64,000 nt of DNA from Saccharopolyspora montiporae (GTDB lineage: Bacteria; Actinomycetota; Actinomycetes; Mycobacteriales; Pseudonocardiaceae). The stretch spans positions 98,140 through 162,139 of the forward strand of contig NZ_JADEYC010000012.1 of assembly GCF_015209505.1 (NCBI RefSeq), given 5' to 3'. Position numbers and translations under genes: made by a program. Each line of letters opens with the position of its first letter. Position 1 is the first letter of the stretch. The notes below the pieces were generated by a model, which worked only from the letters and a program-made list of their open reading frames with translations, had not been told where the DNA came from and did not search any database. This document shows positions 44,338 through 52,370 of this stretch, piece by piece.

Positions 44338-44529
44338 GTGGCTGCCGTTTGCGACGTCTGCGGTAAGGGACCAGGCTTCGGCAACTCGGTCTCGCACTCC
44401 CACCGGAAGACCAGGCGCCGGTGGAACCCGAACATCCAGACCGTGCACGCCAAGATCGGTCTTTCCCAGCGCAAGCGCATGAACGTGTGCACCTCGTGCA
44501 TCAAGGCCGGCAAGGTCGCACGCGGCTGA
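44338..44529 (+). CDS. rpmB: 50S ribosomal protein bL28 (zinc-binding form)
   Basis: This 63-residue ribosomal protein begins [29 protein letters not shown]. Cysteine pairs CDVC (5-8) and CTSC (53-56) form the zinc ribbon, so this is the C+ form. GTG 44338 has AGGGG about ten bases upstream. It is monocistronic between a structured leader and a strong terminator, divergent from fakA and convergent with ung. Confidence 0.97.
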   Translation: MAAVCDVCGKGPGFGNSVSHSHRKTRRRWNPNIQTVHAKIGLSQRKRMNVCTSCIKAGKVARG

Positions 44530-44591
44530 AGCACGCGCCGGCGCAGCGCGCGGGGATCCGCTTCCGGTTGCTCCGGTGGGCGGGTTCCAGG

Positions 44592-44617
44592 ACCCCGAGG
44601 CAGAGCCTCGGGGTTTT
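44592..44617 (+). terminator. intrinsic terminator of rpmB
   Basis: ACCCCGAGGC (44592-44601) pairs with GCCTCGGGGT (44605-44614) around AGA, followed by TTTTCTGCTTTT. This is the most canonical terminator in the window. Confidence 0.93.
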
Positions 44618-44663
44618 CTGCTTTTCCGGGGGACTTCTTCGACCGCGGACGCGCGGGGCCCGG

Positions 44664-45338
44664 CTAGGGCAGCTTCCAGTCGACCGGGTCGGCACCCTTG
44701 CGCTGCAGGATCTCGTTGACCCGGCTGAACGGGCGGGAGCCGAAGAAGCCGCGGTCGGCCGACATCGGGCTGGGATGCGATGACTCGACGCACTCCACCC
44801 CGGGCATCAGTGGGCGCAGATCGCGCGCGTCCCGCCCCCACAGCACCGCCACCATCGGCTCCTCGCGGGCCGCGAGCGCGCGGATGGCCTGCGCGGTGAC
44901 GTCCTCCCAGCCCTTGCCGCGGTGCGATCCGGGCTTGTGCGGGCGCACGGTCAGCGCGCGGTTGAGCAGCAGCACGCCCTGCTCGGTCCACGGCGAGAGG
45001 TCCCCGCTGGACGGCTGCGGGTGTCCGAGGTCCTCGGCGTACTCGCGGAAGATGTTCACCAGGCTGCGCGGCGGCCGCACGTCCGGAGCCACGGAGAAGC
45101 TCAGCCCCACCGGGTGACCGGGCGTCGGGTACGGGTCCTGCCCGACGATCAGCACGCGCACGCCGTGGAACGGCTGCTGGAACGCACGCAGCACGTTCTG
45201 CGGAGCAGGGAGGTACTCGCGCCCCTCGGCGATCTCGCCGCGCAGGAACTCACCCGCCGCGGCGATCCGGTCCGCCACGGGTTCCAGTGCCTCCGCCCAC
45301 CCGGGCTCGACCAGTTCGCGCAGGGGTTGTGCGGCCAT
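44664..45338 (-). CDS. ung: uracil-DNA glycosylase (family 1)
   Basis: This base-excision enzyme removes uracil from DNA. The 224-residue product has the water-activating [18 protein letters not shown] motif (Asp68) and the C-terminal [16 protein letters not shown] loop with the catalytic histidine; the usual HPSPLS reads HPSPMS. The start at 45338 ([14 protein letters not shown]) fits the family. Its 3' end faces the rpmB terminator, which has no strong U tract on this strand. Confidence 0.96.
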   Translation of the reverse strand: MAAQPLRELVEPGWAEALEPVADRIAAAGEFLRGEIAEGREYLPAPQNVLRAFQQPFHGVRVLIVGQDPYPTPGHPVGLSFSVAPDVRPPRSLVNIFREYAEDLGHPQPSSGDLSPWTEQGVLLLNRALTVRPHKPGSHRGKGWEDVTAQAIRALAAREEPMVAVLWGRDARDLRPLMPGVECVESSHPSPMSADRGFFGSRPFSRVNEILQRKGADPVDWKLP

Positions 45339-45712
45339 GGCCGATCACGATAGCGAGGAGCTCGGCGCGCGTGCCGAGCGCCCCCGCGCCGGCGCCAACC
45401 GCGCCGACGGCGACGCGGCCACGCGCGGTTAGCGCATCCGCCCGGAAAGACAAGTGGTGCACATCACGTTCCGTAGCGGTAGGGCGTGGCGCGATCTGGC
45501 TCACGCGGGCGATGAGTGCGGTGTGCGGCGCGTCGTTTGCGCCCGTCACGAGCTCGGTTCCGTTGTCAAATCCGACAGCGCCGATTCGGCGGCATCCCCG
45601 GCACGCGCGGTGACCTTTTGCATAACGGAAATCCGATCGGAATCCCCGAATTTCCTTTCCTTGCTGGCTGCACCCGCACTGCTGGGCTAGGTTCTGCCTA
45701 TTCGAGAGCGAG
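45339..45712. other. 374-bp intergenic region between divergent ung and MHS transporter
   Basis: No gene was recognised. The right part (about 45610-45660) is AT-rich for this genome and holds GGAAAT...ATTTCC (45627-45655) flanking the palindrome CCGATCGG. TAGGTT (45688-45693) is a possible -10 for the transporter 20 bases downstream. Short open frames here show no family features. Confidence 0.55.
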
Positions 45713-47092
45713 ATGACGGCGTGGACGACCGTGACCCCGGAGGTGGCCGGCAGACTCATGGCTGAGCAGAAAACGAACGAAGCCCCGGAACAACGATCCC
45801 TGCTGCGGCGGGCGGTCGGTGCCGCGGCGATCGGCAACTTCACCGAGTGGTACGACTTCGGGGTCTACGCCTACGTCGCCGTGTACATCGGCCACCAGTT
45901 CTTCCCCGGGCCGTGGGAGGTCGCGTCGGCGTTCGGCGTGTTCGCCCTCTCCTTCCTCTTCCGCCCGCTGGGCAGCCTGTTCTTCGGCCCACTGGGCGAC
46001 CGGATCGGTAGGCAGCGGGTCCTGGCGATCACCATCCTGCTGATGTCCGGGTCGACGTTCCTGATCGGACTCCTGCCGACGTACCAGGCGATCGGGTTGC
46101 TGGCACCGGTGCTGCTGCTGTTGTGCCGCATGCTGCAGGGGTTCTCCACCGGCGGCGAATACGGCGGGGCCGCGACCTACATCGCGGAGTTCTCACCGGA
46201 CAAGCGGCGCGGTTTCTGGGGCGCCTGGCTGGAATTCGGCACGCTGGGCGGGTTCGGATTTGGCGCGCTGGTGCCCACGATCCTGATCCTGAGCCTGGAC
46301 ACCGCGTCGATGGAGGAATGGGGCTGGCGGATCCCGTTCCTGATCGCCGGTCCGCTGGGCCTGATCGGGCTGTACCTGCGGCACAAGCTGGAGGACACGC
46401 CGGCGTTCAACGCGCTCAAGGAGAACCAGCGGGTGGAGAAGGCCCCGCTGCGTGCCCTGATCGTCGGGTGGTGGCGCCAGCTGCTGATCCTGATGGGGAT
46501 CGTGCTGCTGATCAACATCGCCAACTACACGATCCTGACCTACATGGAGACGTACCTGCTCGACACGCTCGACGTGCCGGAGGAGCGGAAGTACGAGGTC
46601 CTGCTGCCGCTGCTGCTCGCGGTGGCGTTCATGATGCTGATCATCATCCCGATCGGCGCGCTGTCCGACCGGGTGGGCCGCAAACCGCTGTTCCTGTCCG
46701 CGGCGATCTGCTTCCTGGTGCTGCCGATCCCGGCGTTCATGCTCATCGCGCAGGGCACCATGCTCACCACGCTGCTCGGGCTGATGCTGCTGGGCATCGG
46801 GCACGTGCAGCTCGTGGGCCCGCTGGCGGCGACGCTGCCCGCGATGTTCCCGACGAAGGTGCGCTACGGCGCGTTCGCGATCGGCTACAACGTTTCCACC
46901 GCGGCCTTCGGCGGTACGGCACCGCTGGTCAACGACTACTTCGTCGGGACGACCGGCAACACGTTCTTCCCCGCCTTCTACCTGATGGCGGCAGCGGCGG
47001 TCGCGCTCATCCCGATCCTGCTGATGAAGGAGACCGTGGGCAAACCGCTGATGGAGGACGACCCGGCCCGCCCCGCGGCGACCGGTTCCTGA
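45713..47092 (+). CDS. MHS-family MFS transporter (ProP-like)
   Basis: This metabolite:H+ symporter has 459 residues and 12 helices. The N-terminal signature [20 protein letters not shown] and the motif [21 protein letters not shown] are classic for the ProP/KgtP/MhpT branch. It imports osmolytes (proline, betaine) or small carboxylates; the substrate cannot be told. ATG 45713 is used; ATG 45758 ([13 protein letters not shown]) is a good alternative, since homologues start close to there. A convergent 16-bp terminator separates it from thiL. Confidence 0.9.
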   Translation: MTAWTTVTPEVAGRLMAEQKTNEAPEQRSLLRRAVGAAAIGNFTEWYDFGVYAYVAVYIGHQFFPGPWEVASAFGVFALSFLFRPLGSLFFGPLGDRIGRQRVLAITILLMSGSTFLIGLLPTYQAIGLLAPVLLLLCRMLQGFSTGGEYGGAATYIAEFSPDKRRGFWGAWLEFGTLGGFGFGALVPTILILSLDTASMEEWGWRIPFLIAGPLGLIGLYLRHKLEDTPAFNALKENQRVEKAPLRALIVGWWRQLLILMGIVLLINIANYTILTYMETYLLDTLDVPEERKYEVLLPLLLAVAFMMLIIIPIGALSDRVGRKPLFLSAAICFLVLPIPAFMLIAQGTMLTTLLGLMLLGIGHVQLVGPLAATLPAMFPTKVRYGAFAIGYNVSTAAFGGTAPLVNDYFVGTTGNTFFPAFYLMAAAAVALIPILLMKETVGKPLMEDDPARPAATGS

Positions 47093-47098
47093 TCCCCA

Positions 47099-47142
47099 CG
47101 CAGCACGACCCCGGTGCCACCGCGCGCCGGGGTCGTGCTGCG
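47099..47142. terminator. bidirectional terminator between MHS transporter and thiL
   Basis: A perfect 16-bp stem (47099-47114 with 47127-47142) closes a 12-base loop. It fills the 51-bp gap between the two convergent genes. Confidence 0.85.
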
Positions 47143-47143
47143 C

Positions 47144-48112
47144 TCAGCGGCGCCAGTGCTCCCAGCCGCTGCCGCCCTCGTACTCCCGGCCGTCCACGGT
47201 CACCCCGGCGCCCTCATCCACCGCACCGACCGCGGTCCAGCCCTCCGGCAGCTCGGCACCCGGCGGGAAGGTCGCCGCCAGCGCCTGGTCCTCCCCGCCG
47301 GTGAGCACCCAGTGCCGGGCGTCGGCACCCAGGGCCGAGGCCACTTCGGACAGCCGCTGCGGAACGGGAAGCTGGTCGGTGCGCACGTCGACGCCCACTC
47401 CGGACGCGGCAGCGATGTGGCCCAGGTCGGCGAGCAGCCCGTCCGAGATGTCGATCATCGACGTCGCCCCGGCAGCGGCGGCCGCGGGCCCGGCCGCGTA
47501 GGGCGGTTCCGGCACCCGGTGCGCGCCGACGACGGCCACCGGGGAGCGGAAACCGCGGCCCAGCACCGCCAGACCGGCCGCGGCCCAGCCGAGCCGCCCG
47601 GCCACCGCGAGCACATCGCCGGAGCGCGCCCCGGCGCGGGTAACCGGCACCCGGCCGCGCAGATCGCCGAGCGCGGTCACCGAGATCGTCACCGCCTGGG
47701 CGGACACCATGTCCCCGCCGACCAGACCGATCCCGACCTGCTGTGCCTCTTCCCACATGCCTGCGGCCAGCTCGTCGATCACCTCGGCCGGCGTCTCCGG
47801 CGAGCAGCCGAGCCCGACCAGCAGCCCGGTCGGCACCGCGCCCATCGCAGCGATGTCCGAGAGGTTCACCGCGACCGCTTTGCGCCCCACCTGCCGCGGA
47901 GTCGACCAGTCGAAACGGAAGTGCACCTGTTCCACGAGAACATCGGTGGCGGCCACGACCCGGCCGTCCGGGGCGGCCAGCACGGCGGCGTCATCGCCCG
48001 GGCCGAGCAGCGTTCCGGCGGAGTGGTCCCGCCCGGATGTGACGCGATCGATGAGACCGAACTCACCCACCTGGGCAACGGTCTCCGCGTCGTATGACGA
48101 ATCCGGACCCAA
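47144..48112 (-). CDS. thiL: ThiL, thiamine-monophosphate kinase
   Basis: ThiL makes thiamine pyrophosphate from thiamine monophosphate and ATP. The 322-residue PurM-like enzyme has VGEFGLIDRVTSGR, the magnesium/ATP segment LLGPGDDAAVLAAP (35-48), ATDVLVEQVHFRFDW, NLSDIAAMGA, LVGGDMV and MIDISDGLLADL. It lies alone between a terminator and the divergent RAM-domain gene, as in mycobacteria, where thiL follows ung. Confidence 0.95.
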   Translation of the reverse strand: MGPDSSYDAETVAQVGEFGLIDRVTSGRDHSAGTLLGPGDDAAVLAAPDGRVVAATDVLVEQVHFRFDWSTPRQVGRKAVAVNLSDIAAMGAVPTGLLVGLGCSPETPAEVIDELAAGMWEEAQQVGIGLVGGDMVSAQAVTISVTALGDLRGRVPVTRAGARSGDVLAVAGRLGWAAAGLAVLGRGFRSPVAVVGAHRVPEPPYAAGPAAAAAGATSMIDISDGLLADLGHIAAASGVGVDVRTDQLPVPQRLSEVASALGADARHWVLTGGEDQALAATFPPGAELPEGWTAVGAVDEGAGVTVDGREYEGGSGWEHWRR

Positions 48113-48208
48113 CTCAGACCTTCCTTCCTTGAGCGTCCGCTCGGCCCGATGGGGTAACTTTCTGCGAGTTTCCTACCCGAGAGCATGGGCAGAACGAAGG
48201 GGCACGCC

Positions 48209-48442
48209 GTGGTTCAGGCTTACATCCTCATCCAGACCGAAGTCGGCAAGGCCGCGGCCGTGGCCGCCGAGATCGCGGGTTCGCCCGGAGTCCTCAGCGC
48301 CGAGGACGTCACCGGCCCCTACGACGTGATCGTGCGCGCCGAGGCGGAGAACGTCGACCAGCTCGGCAAGATGGTCACCTCGCGGATCCAGGAGACCGAG
48401 GGGATCACCCGCACGCTGACCTGCCCGGTCGTCCACCTGTGA
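48209..48442 (+). CDS. stand-alone Lrp/AsnC ligand-binding (RAM) domain protein
   Basis: This 77-residue protein corresponds only to the C-terminal RAM effector domain of Lrp/AsnC regulators (YILIQTEVGKAAAVAAEI, GPYDVIVRAEAENVDQLGKMV, GITRTLTCPVV); the DNA-binding domain is absent. Such proteins form rings and bind amino acids. GTG 48209 has GAAGGGG upstream; an ATG at 48185 would add eight residues. It is conserved at this spot in actinobacteria, divergent from thiL. It may act as a partner of full-length Lrp proteins. Confidence 0.88.
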   Translation: MVQAYILIQTEVGKAAAVAAEIAGSPGVLSAEDVTGPYDVIVRAEAENVDQLGKMVTSRIQETEGITRTLTCPVVHL

Positions 48443-48481
48443 CGGTCCCCGGCCGCCGGACAGCCCGGCGGGTCGGCGTGC

Positions 48482-48493
48482 TGTAGTGGAGAC
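48482..48493 (+). promoter_or_regulatory. leaderless promoter of the DUF3515 gene
   Basis: TGTAGT (48482-48487) precedes GTG 48494 by exactly six bases, with no ribosome binding site. This puts the transcription start at or next to the start codon. Confidence 0.5.
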
Positions 48494-49069
48494 GTGGTTC
48501 AGCAAGCATCCGGAGTGCCCCGGCCGGTGTTGATCGCGGCGCTCGTCCTGGGCGTCCTCCTGGCCCTGACCGTGGCCGGCATCGGGATCGCGGGCCAGTA
48601 CACCTCGGCGCAGCAGCGGGAAGCCGCCGCTGCCGCCGAGCAGGCGCGGCGCAGCGGACCGCTGCCGCTGGCGCCGGTGCCCGCGCCGGAAGCCGGTTCG
48701 GCGGAGTGCCGCGAGGTGCTGGCGGCCGCACCGGACGAGCTGACCATCGGCGACGCCCGGGTCCCGCACCGCGCACTGGCCGATCCGGCGCCGCAGGCCA
48801 CCGTGGCCTGGGGCGACGCCGAGCACGACCCGGTGACGCTGCGCTGCGGGATCGACGCCCCGGCCGAACTCACCCCGACCTCGCCGCTGGCGGAGGTCTC
48901 CGGGGTGAGCTGGTTGGAGATCAACGAGGGCGGTGACACCACCTGGCTGGCCGTCGATCGCCCGGTGTACGTGGCGTTGAGCACGCCGGAGGGCACCGGA
49001 ACCGGGACGCTGCAGGACATTTCGGCGATCCTGCGCGAACGGCTGCCCGAGCGCCCGGTCCTCCCGTAA
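48494..49069 (+). CDS. DUF3515 membrane-anchored protein
   Basis: This 191-residue protein has one N-terminal helix (about 10-34, PRPVLIAALVLGVLLALTVAGIGI) and an extracytoplasmic DUF3515 domain. Family features are CREVLAAAPDELTIGDA, ATVAWGDAEHDPVTLRCGI and VSWLEINEGGDTTWLAVDRPVYVAL; two cysteines probably form a disulfide. Actinobacteria keep it beside thiL and ddl. The function is unknown, though an envelope role is plausible. The GTG start lacks a ribosome binding site and fits leaderless translation. Confidence 0.85.
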   Translation: MVQQASGVPRPVLIAALVLGVLLALTVAGIGIAGQYTSAQQREAAAAAEQARRSGPLPLAPVPAPEAGSAECREVLAAAPDELTIGDARVPHRALADPAPQATVAWGDAEHDPVTLRCGIDAPAELTPTSPLAEVSGVSWLEINEGGDTTWLAVDRPVYVALSTPEGTGTGTLQDISAILRERLPERPVLP

Positions 49070-49088
49070 CCTGCGCCGCGGGTCGCGG

Positions 49089-50180
49089 TCACCGCAGGCC
49101 GGTGCCGCGGGCCAGCGCCGTGTCCACCAGGGTGCTCAGCAGCGCGGCGTAGTCGATGCCGGTATGCGCCCACATCCGCGGGTACAGCGAGATCGAGGTG
49201 AACCCGGGCATCGTGTTGACCTCGTTGACGATCACCTCGCCCGTGTCGGACAGGAAGAAGTCCACCCGGGCCAGACCCTGGCAGTCCAGCGCGGTGAACG
49301 CCCGCTCCGCCGCGGTGCGCATCCGCTCGATGTCCGCATCGGCGATCTTGGCCGGCAGGTCGAATTCGGTGACGTCGTCGAGGTACTTGGACTCGAAGTC
49401 GTACCAGTCGCTGTCGCCGGTGACGCGCAGTTCCGCCGGGAAGGACGCCTGGACCCGGCCGTCCGGGAACTCCAGCACGCCGCACTCGATCTCCCGGCCG
49501 GTCACGGCGGATTCGATGATGACCTTCGGGTCGGTGCGCCGCGCCTCGGCGATCGCCTCGTCCAGCCCGGCCCAGTCGGTGACCTTCGTGATGCCCAGCG
49601 AGGAGCCCGCCCGCGCCGGCTTGACGAAGACCGGCAGCCCGAGCCGCCCGCGCCGAGCATCGTCCAAAGTGGACTCACCGCGGCGGAGCACCTCGTAGGT
49701 GCCGACCGAAAGCCCCTCGGCGGCCAGCAGCTTCTTGGTGTATTCCTTGTCCATCGACACCGCGCTGGACAGCACGCCCGCACCGACGTACGGGACGTCA
49801 GCCATCTCCAGCAGGCCCTGGATGGTGCCGTCCTCGCCGAAAGCCCCGTGCAGCACCGGGAAGACCACGTCCACCCCGGACAGCACCTCACCACCGCGGC
49901 CGGGCTCCATCAGCACCAGCTCGCGCCGCGTCGCATCGCCGGGCAGCGCGACCGGGGTCCCGCCGGCGACCTCCGGCTCCTCGCGGTCGTGGATCGCCAG
50001 CTGCGCCGGATCGTCGGTGCCGAGCACCCACGCCCCGTCCCGGGTGATGCCCACCGGCACGACCTCGAAGCGGTCCGGGTCGAGGTGCTGGAGGACGCTG
50101 CCCGCGGACACGCAGGAGATGCCGTGCTCGGTGCTGCGCCCGCCGAACACGACGGCCACCCGGGTCTTGCGCTGTGTCAT
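49089..50180 (-). CDS. ddl: D-alanine--D-alanine ligase
   Basis: This enzyme makes the D-Ala-D-Ala dipeptide for peptidoglycan. The 363-residue ATP-grasp protein has [38 protein letters not shown], the lysine and glycine loop [16 protein letters not shown], and [25 protein letters not shown]. The residue after the ligase loop does not show the Lys-Phe signature that would suggest a D-Ala-D-Lac ligase, but I could not align it fully. It converges with the DUF3515 gene with a 19-bp gap. Confidence 0.95.
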   Translation of the reverse strand: MTQRKTRVAVVFGGRSTEHGISCVSAGSVLQHLDPDRFEVVPVGITRDGAWVLGTDDPAQLAIHDREEPEVAGGTPVALPGDATRRELVLMEPGRGGEVLSGVDVVFPVLHGAFGEDGTIQGLLEMADVPYVGAGVLSSAVSMDKEYTKKLLAAEGLSVGTYEVLRRGESTLDDARRGRLGLPVFVKPARAGSSLGITKVTDWAGLDEAIAEARRTDPKVIIESAVTGREIECGVLEFPDGRVQASFPAELRVTGDSDWYDFESKYLDDVTEFDLPAKIADADIERMRTAAERAFTALDCQGLARVDFFLSDTGEVIVNEVNTMPGFTSISLYPRMWAHTGIDYAALLSTLVDTALARGTGLR

Positions 50181-50223
50181 GCGCCGGACGATACCTGCCC
50201 CGGGCGGACCGGCGAATCACGCG

Positions 50224-51669
50224 TCACCCGCACAACCGGGCCAGCACGCGCACGGCCGCGGTCAGCTCCGCGCGCGAACACGCGGCGTAGCCGAGCGCCA
50301 GGCCGAACCACCGCTGCGGCCCCGCGTGGTGCCTGCGCAGCCCATCCAGCACGAGCCCGTGCTCGGCGCCGCGCTCGACCAGGTCCCGCTCCCCGTCCGC
50401 ATCCGCGCGCGGCAGCACCACGTGCGCACCCGCCTGGTCGCCGAAGACCCGCGTGCCCACCGAGCCGAGATGGTCGACGACGAGCGCGCGACGCTGGGAC
50501 AGCTCGCGGCGCACCCGGCGCAGATGCCGCCCCAGATCGCCGTTGCGCGCGAGTTCGGCGAGCACCACCTGCCCCGCCGCCGAGGGCGCCGTCCCGGTCC
50601 GGTCCCGGTGCTCCAGCACTGCGCGCACCACGTCCGGCGGTCCCAGCATCCAGCCGACCCCCAGCGTCGGGGTGAGGATCTTGCTGGTGGTGCCCAAGTG
50701 CACCACCACGTCCGGCGCCATGGACGCCAGCACCGGCAGCGGCGAGACGTCGTAGCGGAGTTCGCCGTCGTAGTCGTCCTCCACGATCAACCAGCCCGCG
50801 CGCCGGGCGCGTTCCACGAGCTCCACCCGGCGCTGCGCGGGCAGCCGCCCGCCGAGCGGGTACTGGTGCGCCGGCGAGCAGTACACCGCCTGCACCCCGT
50901 CCGGGATCCGATCCACCACCACGCCGGACTCGTCCACCGGGACGGGCAGGACCCGCAGGCCCGCGGCACGCAGCGCACCCACCGCCCGCTGGTACCCGGG
51001 TTCCTCCACCGCCACCGGGCGGTCATCGAGCACCGCCGCCGCCAGCTCCAGCAGCGCCGCGGTCGTACCGGCCGTGGCCAGCACCTGGTCCGCCGCGCCG
51101 GGCACCACGAGCCCCCGGTGCCGCAGCAGGTGCTCCACGACCGCGTCCCGGTAGTCCGCCCGCCCCGCGCGGTCCCGATGGGCGTCCGGGCCGGAGTCGG
51201 CGGCCGCGCGCCACGCCCGCCGCCACGCCGCGCGGTCGATGCCATCCGCCCACGGCACGCCCGGAGTCAGCACCGCCTGCCCGGGTGGACCGGGGTCGCG
51301 GCCCGCGCGCGAGACCGGTGCCGTCGGCGCGGTCCCGGGAGGACTGGTGGTCACGAAGGTGCCGGAACCGCGTTTGCCGGTGATCCAGCCCTCCGCGTGC
51401 AGCTGGTCGTAGGCCGCGGCGGTGACGCTGCGGCTGACCGCCAGGTGCCCGGCCAGCGCGCGGGTGGACGGCAACCTGTCCCCGCTGCGCAGGTTTCCCC
51501 GGGCCGCCGCCGCGCGCAGCTGTTCGGCCAGCTGCACCGCCAGCGGTCGCCCGTCCGCGCGGGACAGCTCGATGGCCAGTTCCAGCAGCGGCGAGCTCGC
51601 CGCGGGCACCCGTGCCGCGCCGTGGGGAGGTGGCATTCCACGATTGTCGCCGACCGGCGCGGACACCAT
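50224..51669 (-). CDS. MocR/PdxR-type GntR regulator with aminotransferase domain
   Basis: This 481-residue fusion regulator has an N-terminal GntR winged helix (SGDRLPSTRALAGHLAVSRSVTAAAYDQLHAEG) and a fold-type-I aminotransferase-like domain with PLP-binding lysine in HLGTTSKILTPTLGVGWM. MocR proteins often sense PLP or an amino-acid adduct of it. ATG 51669 is used; ATG 51636 is an alternative 11 residues shorter. It starts 19 bases after the cysteine dioxygenase stop, so it may sense a sulfur amino acid rather than control pyridoxal synthesis. Confidence 0.87.
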   Translation of the reverse strand: MVSAPVGDNRGMPPPHGAARVPAASSPLLELAIELSRADGRPLAVQLAEQLRAAAARGNLRSGDRLPSTRALAGHLAVSRSVTAAAYDQLHAEGWITGKRGSGTFVTTSPPGTAPTAPVSRAGRDPGPPGQAVLTPGVPWADGIDRAAWRRAWRAAADSGPDAHRDRAGRADYRDAVVEHLLRHRGLVVPGAADQVLATAGTTAALLELAAAVLDDRPVAVEEPGYQRAVGALRAAGLRVLPVPVDESGVVVDRIPDGVQAVYCSPAHQYPLGGRLPAQRRVELVERARRAGWLIVEDDYDGELRYDVSPLPVLASMAPDVVVHLGTTSKILTPTLGVGWMLGPPDVVRAVLEHRDRTGTAPSAAGQVVLAELARNGDLGRHLRRVRRELSQRRALVVDHLGSVGTRVFGDQAGAHVVLPRADADGERDLVERGAEHGLVLDGLRRHHAGPQRWFGLALGYAACSRAELTAAVRVLARLCG

Positions 51670-51688
51670 GCCACTCGCACCGGCGGGA

Positions 51689-52159
51689 TCAGCCGATGCG
51701 CCGCAGCCCGGTCACCGGATCGTCGGCGTAGCGGCGCATCCCGGTGCGCCCAGGGCGGTAGACGTGGATGCTCACCGCCGGATCCGGCCCGTCGTTGTGC
51801 ACCTGGTGCACGTAGTCCGGGCCGAACACGCGGGACTGGCCCGCGGTCAACTGGTGCAGCACCTCGCCACCCGCCCGGCGCACCACGCGCTCGCGCAGGT
51901 TGCCGGACACCAGGGTGAACGCACCGGTGGCGCCCGCGTGGTCGTGCAGTTCGGTGTGCTGGCCCGGCAACCAGCTCAGCAGCCACGCCTCGTGGTCGCG
52001 GGTGCGTTCCAGCAGGCCGACCCAGCGCTGCTCCGGGTCGTAGCGCAGCATGTGCGCCCACGCGGCGCGGTCGGCGGCGAGTTCGGCGGCGATCCGGACC
52101 GGGTGGGCGGTGGACAGGTCCGCGGAGGCGGCAACGGTGTTCGGCGGAACGGCGAACAA
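51689..52159 (-). CDS. cysteine dioxygenase (cupin, type I)
   Basis: This non-haem iron enzyme oxidises L-cysteine to cysteine sulfinate. The 156-residue cupin shows the iron ligands in TELHDHAGATGAFTLVSG (His72, His74) and YVHQVHNDG (His118). The Cys partner of the Cys-Tyr cofactor in animals is Gly here, as in other bacterial forms. I chose TTG 52159 because GAAGGG lies nine bases upstream and homologues start here; GTG 52213 would put a hairpin inside the gene. A leader peptide lies upstream. A 3-mercaptopropionate dioxygenase cannot be excluded. Confidence 0.83.
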   Translation of the reverse strand: MFAVPPNTVAASADLSTAHPVRIAAELAADRAAWAHMLRYDPEQRWVGLLERTRDHEAWLLSWLPGQHTELHDHAGATGAFTLVSGNLRERVVRRAGGEVLHQLTAGQSRVFGPDYVHQVHNDGPDPAVSIHVYRPGRTGMRRYADDPVTGLRRIG

Positions 52160-52207
52160 GGTGGAGTGCCCTTCGAGATCGTGGCGGCGGCAGGCGGCGC
52201 GCAGGGG

Positions 52208-52223
52208 CGCCACCCGCGTGGCG
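52208..52223 (-). promoter_or_regulatory. hairpin between leader peptide and cysteine dioxygenase
   Basis: CGCCAC-GCGG-GTGGCG, a perfect six-base stem with a four-base loop, lies nine bases beyond the leader-peptide stop and 48 bases before the dioxygenase start. It is a candidate attenuator or sequestering element. Confidence 0.5.
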
Positions 52224-52231
52224 GGAGCAGA

Positions 52232-52303
52232 TCAGCGGGAAGGACAGCTACACAGCGCGCTGGCGACGCGGCGGAGGTCGATGTGACCCCGCTTCGACGT
52301 CAT
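52232..52303 (-). CDS. cysteine-type leader peptide (HIDLRRVASALC family)
   Basis: A 23-codon open frame starts at ATG 52303. It contains HIDLRRVASALC and ends with Cys-Ser-Cys-Pro-Ser-Arg. This matches the short leader peptides seen upstream of sulfur and cysteine genes in many actinobacteria, where Cys codons near the end let ribosomes sense cysteinyl-tRNA. Both Cys codons are TGT, uncommon in such a GC-rich genome. No ribosome binding site precedes it. An in-frame GTG at 52318, seven bases after a TTTCGT -10 (with TTGACC 17 bases further up), would give a leaderless 28-residue version. Confidence 0.65.
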   Translation of the reverse strand: MTSKRGHIDLRRVASALCSCPSR

Positions 52304-52325
52304 GGCGCGCAACAACACGCCCGAA

Positions 52326-52354
52326 ACGAAACCAGCGCGGACAGGCGCGGTCAA
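52326..52354 (-). promoter_or_regulatory. candidate promoter of the leader-peptide/cysteine dioxygenase unit
   Basis: On the minus strand TTGACC (-35, 52354-52349) and TTTCGT (-10, 52331-52326) are 17 bases apart. Transcription would begin near 52318, at an in-frame GTG of the leader. Confidence 0.4.
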
Positions 52355-52370
52355 CCGGATCCGGGTCAGC

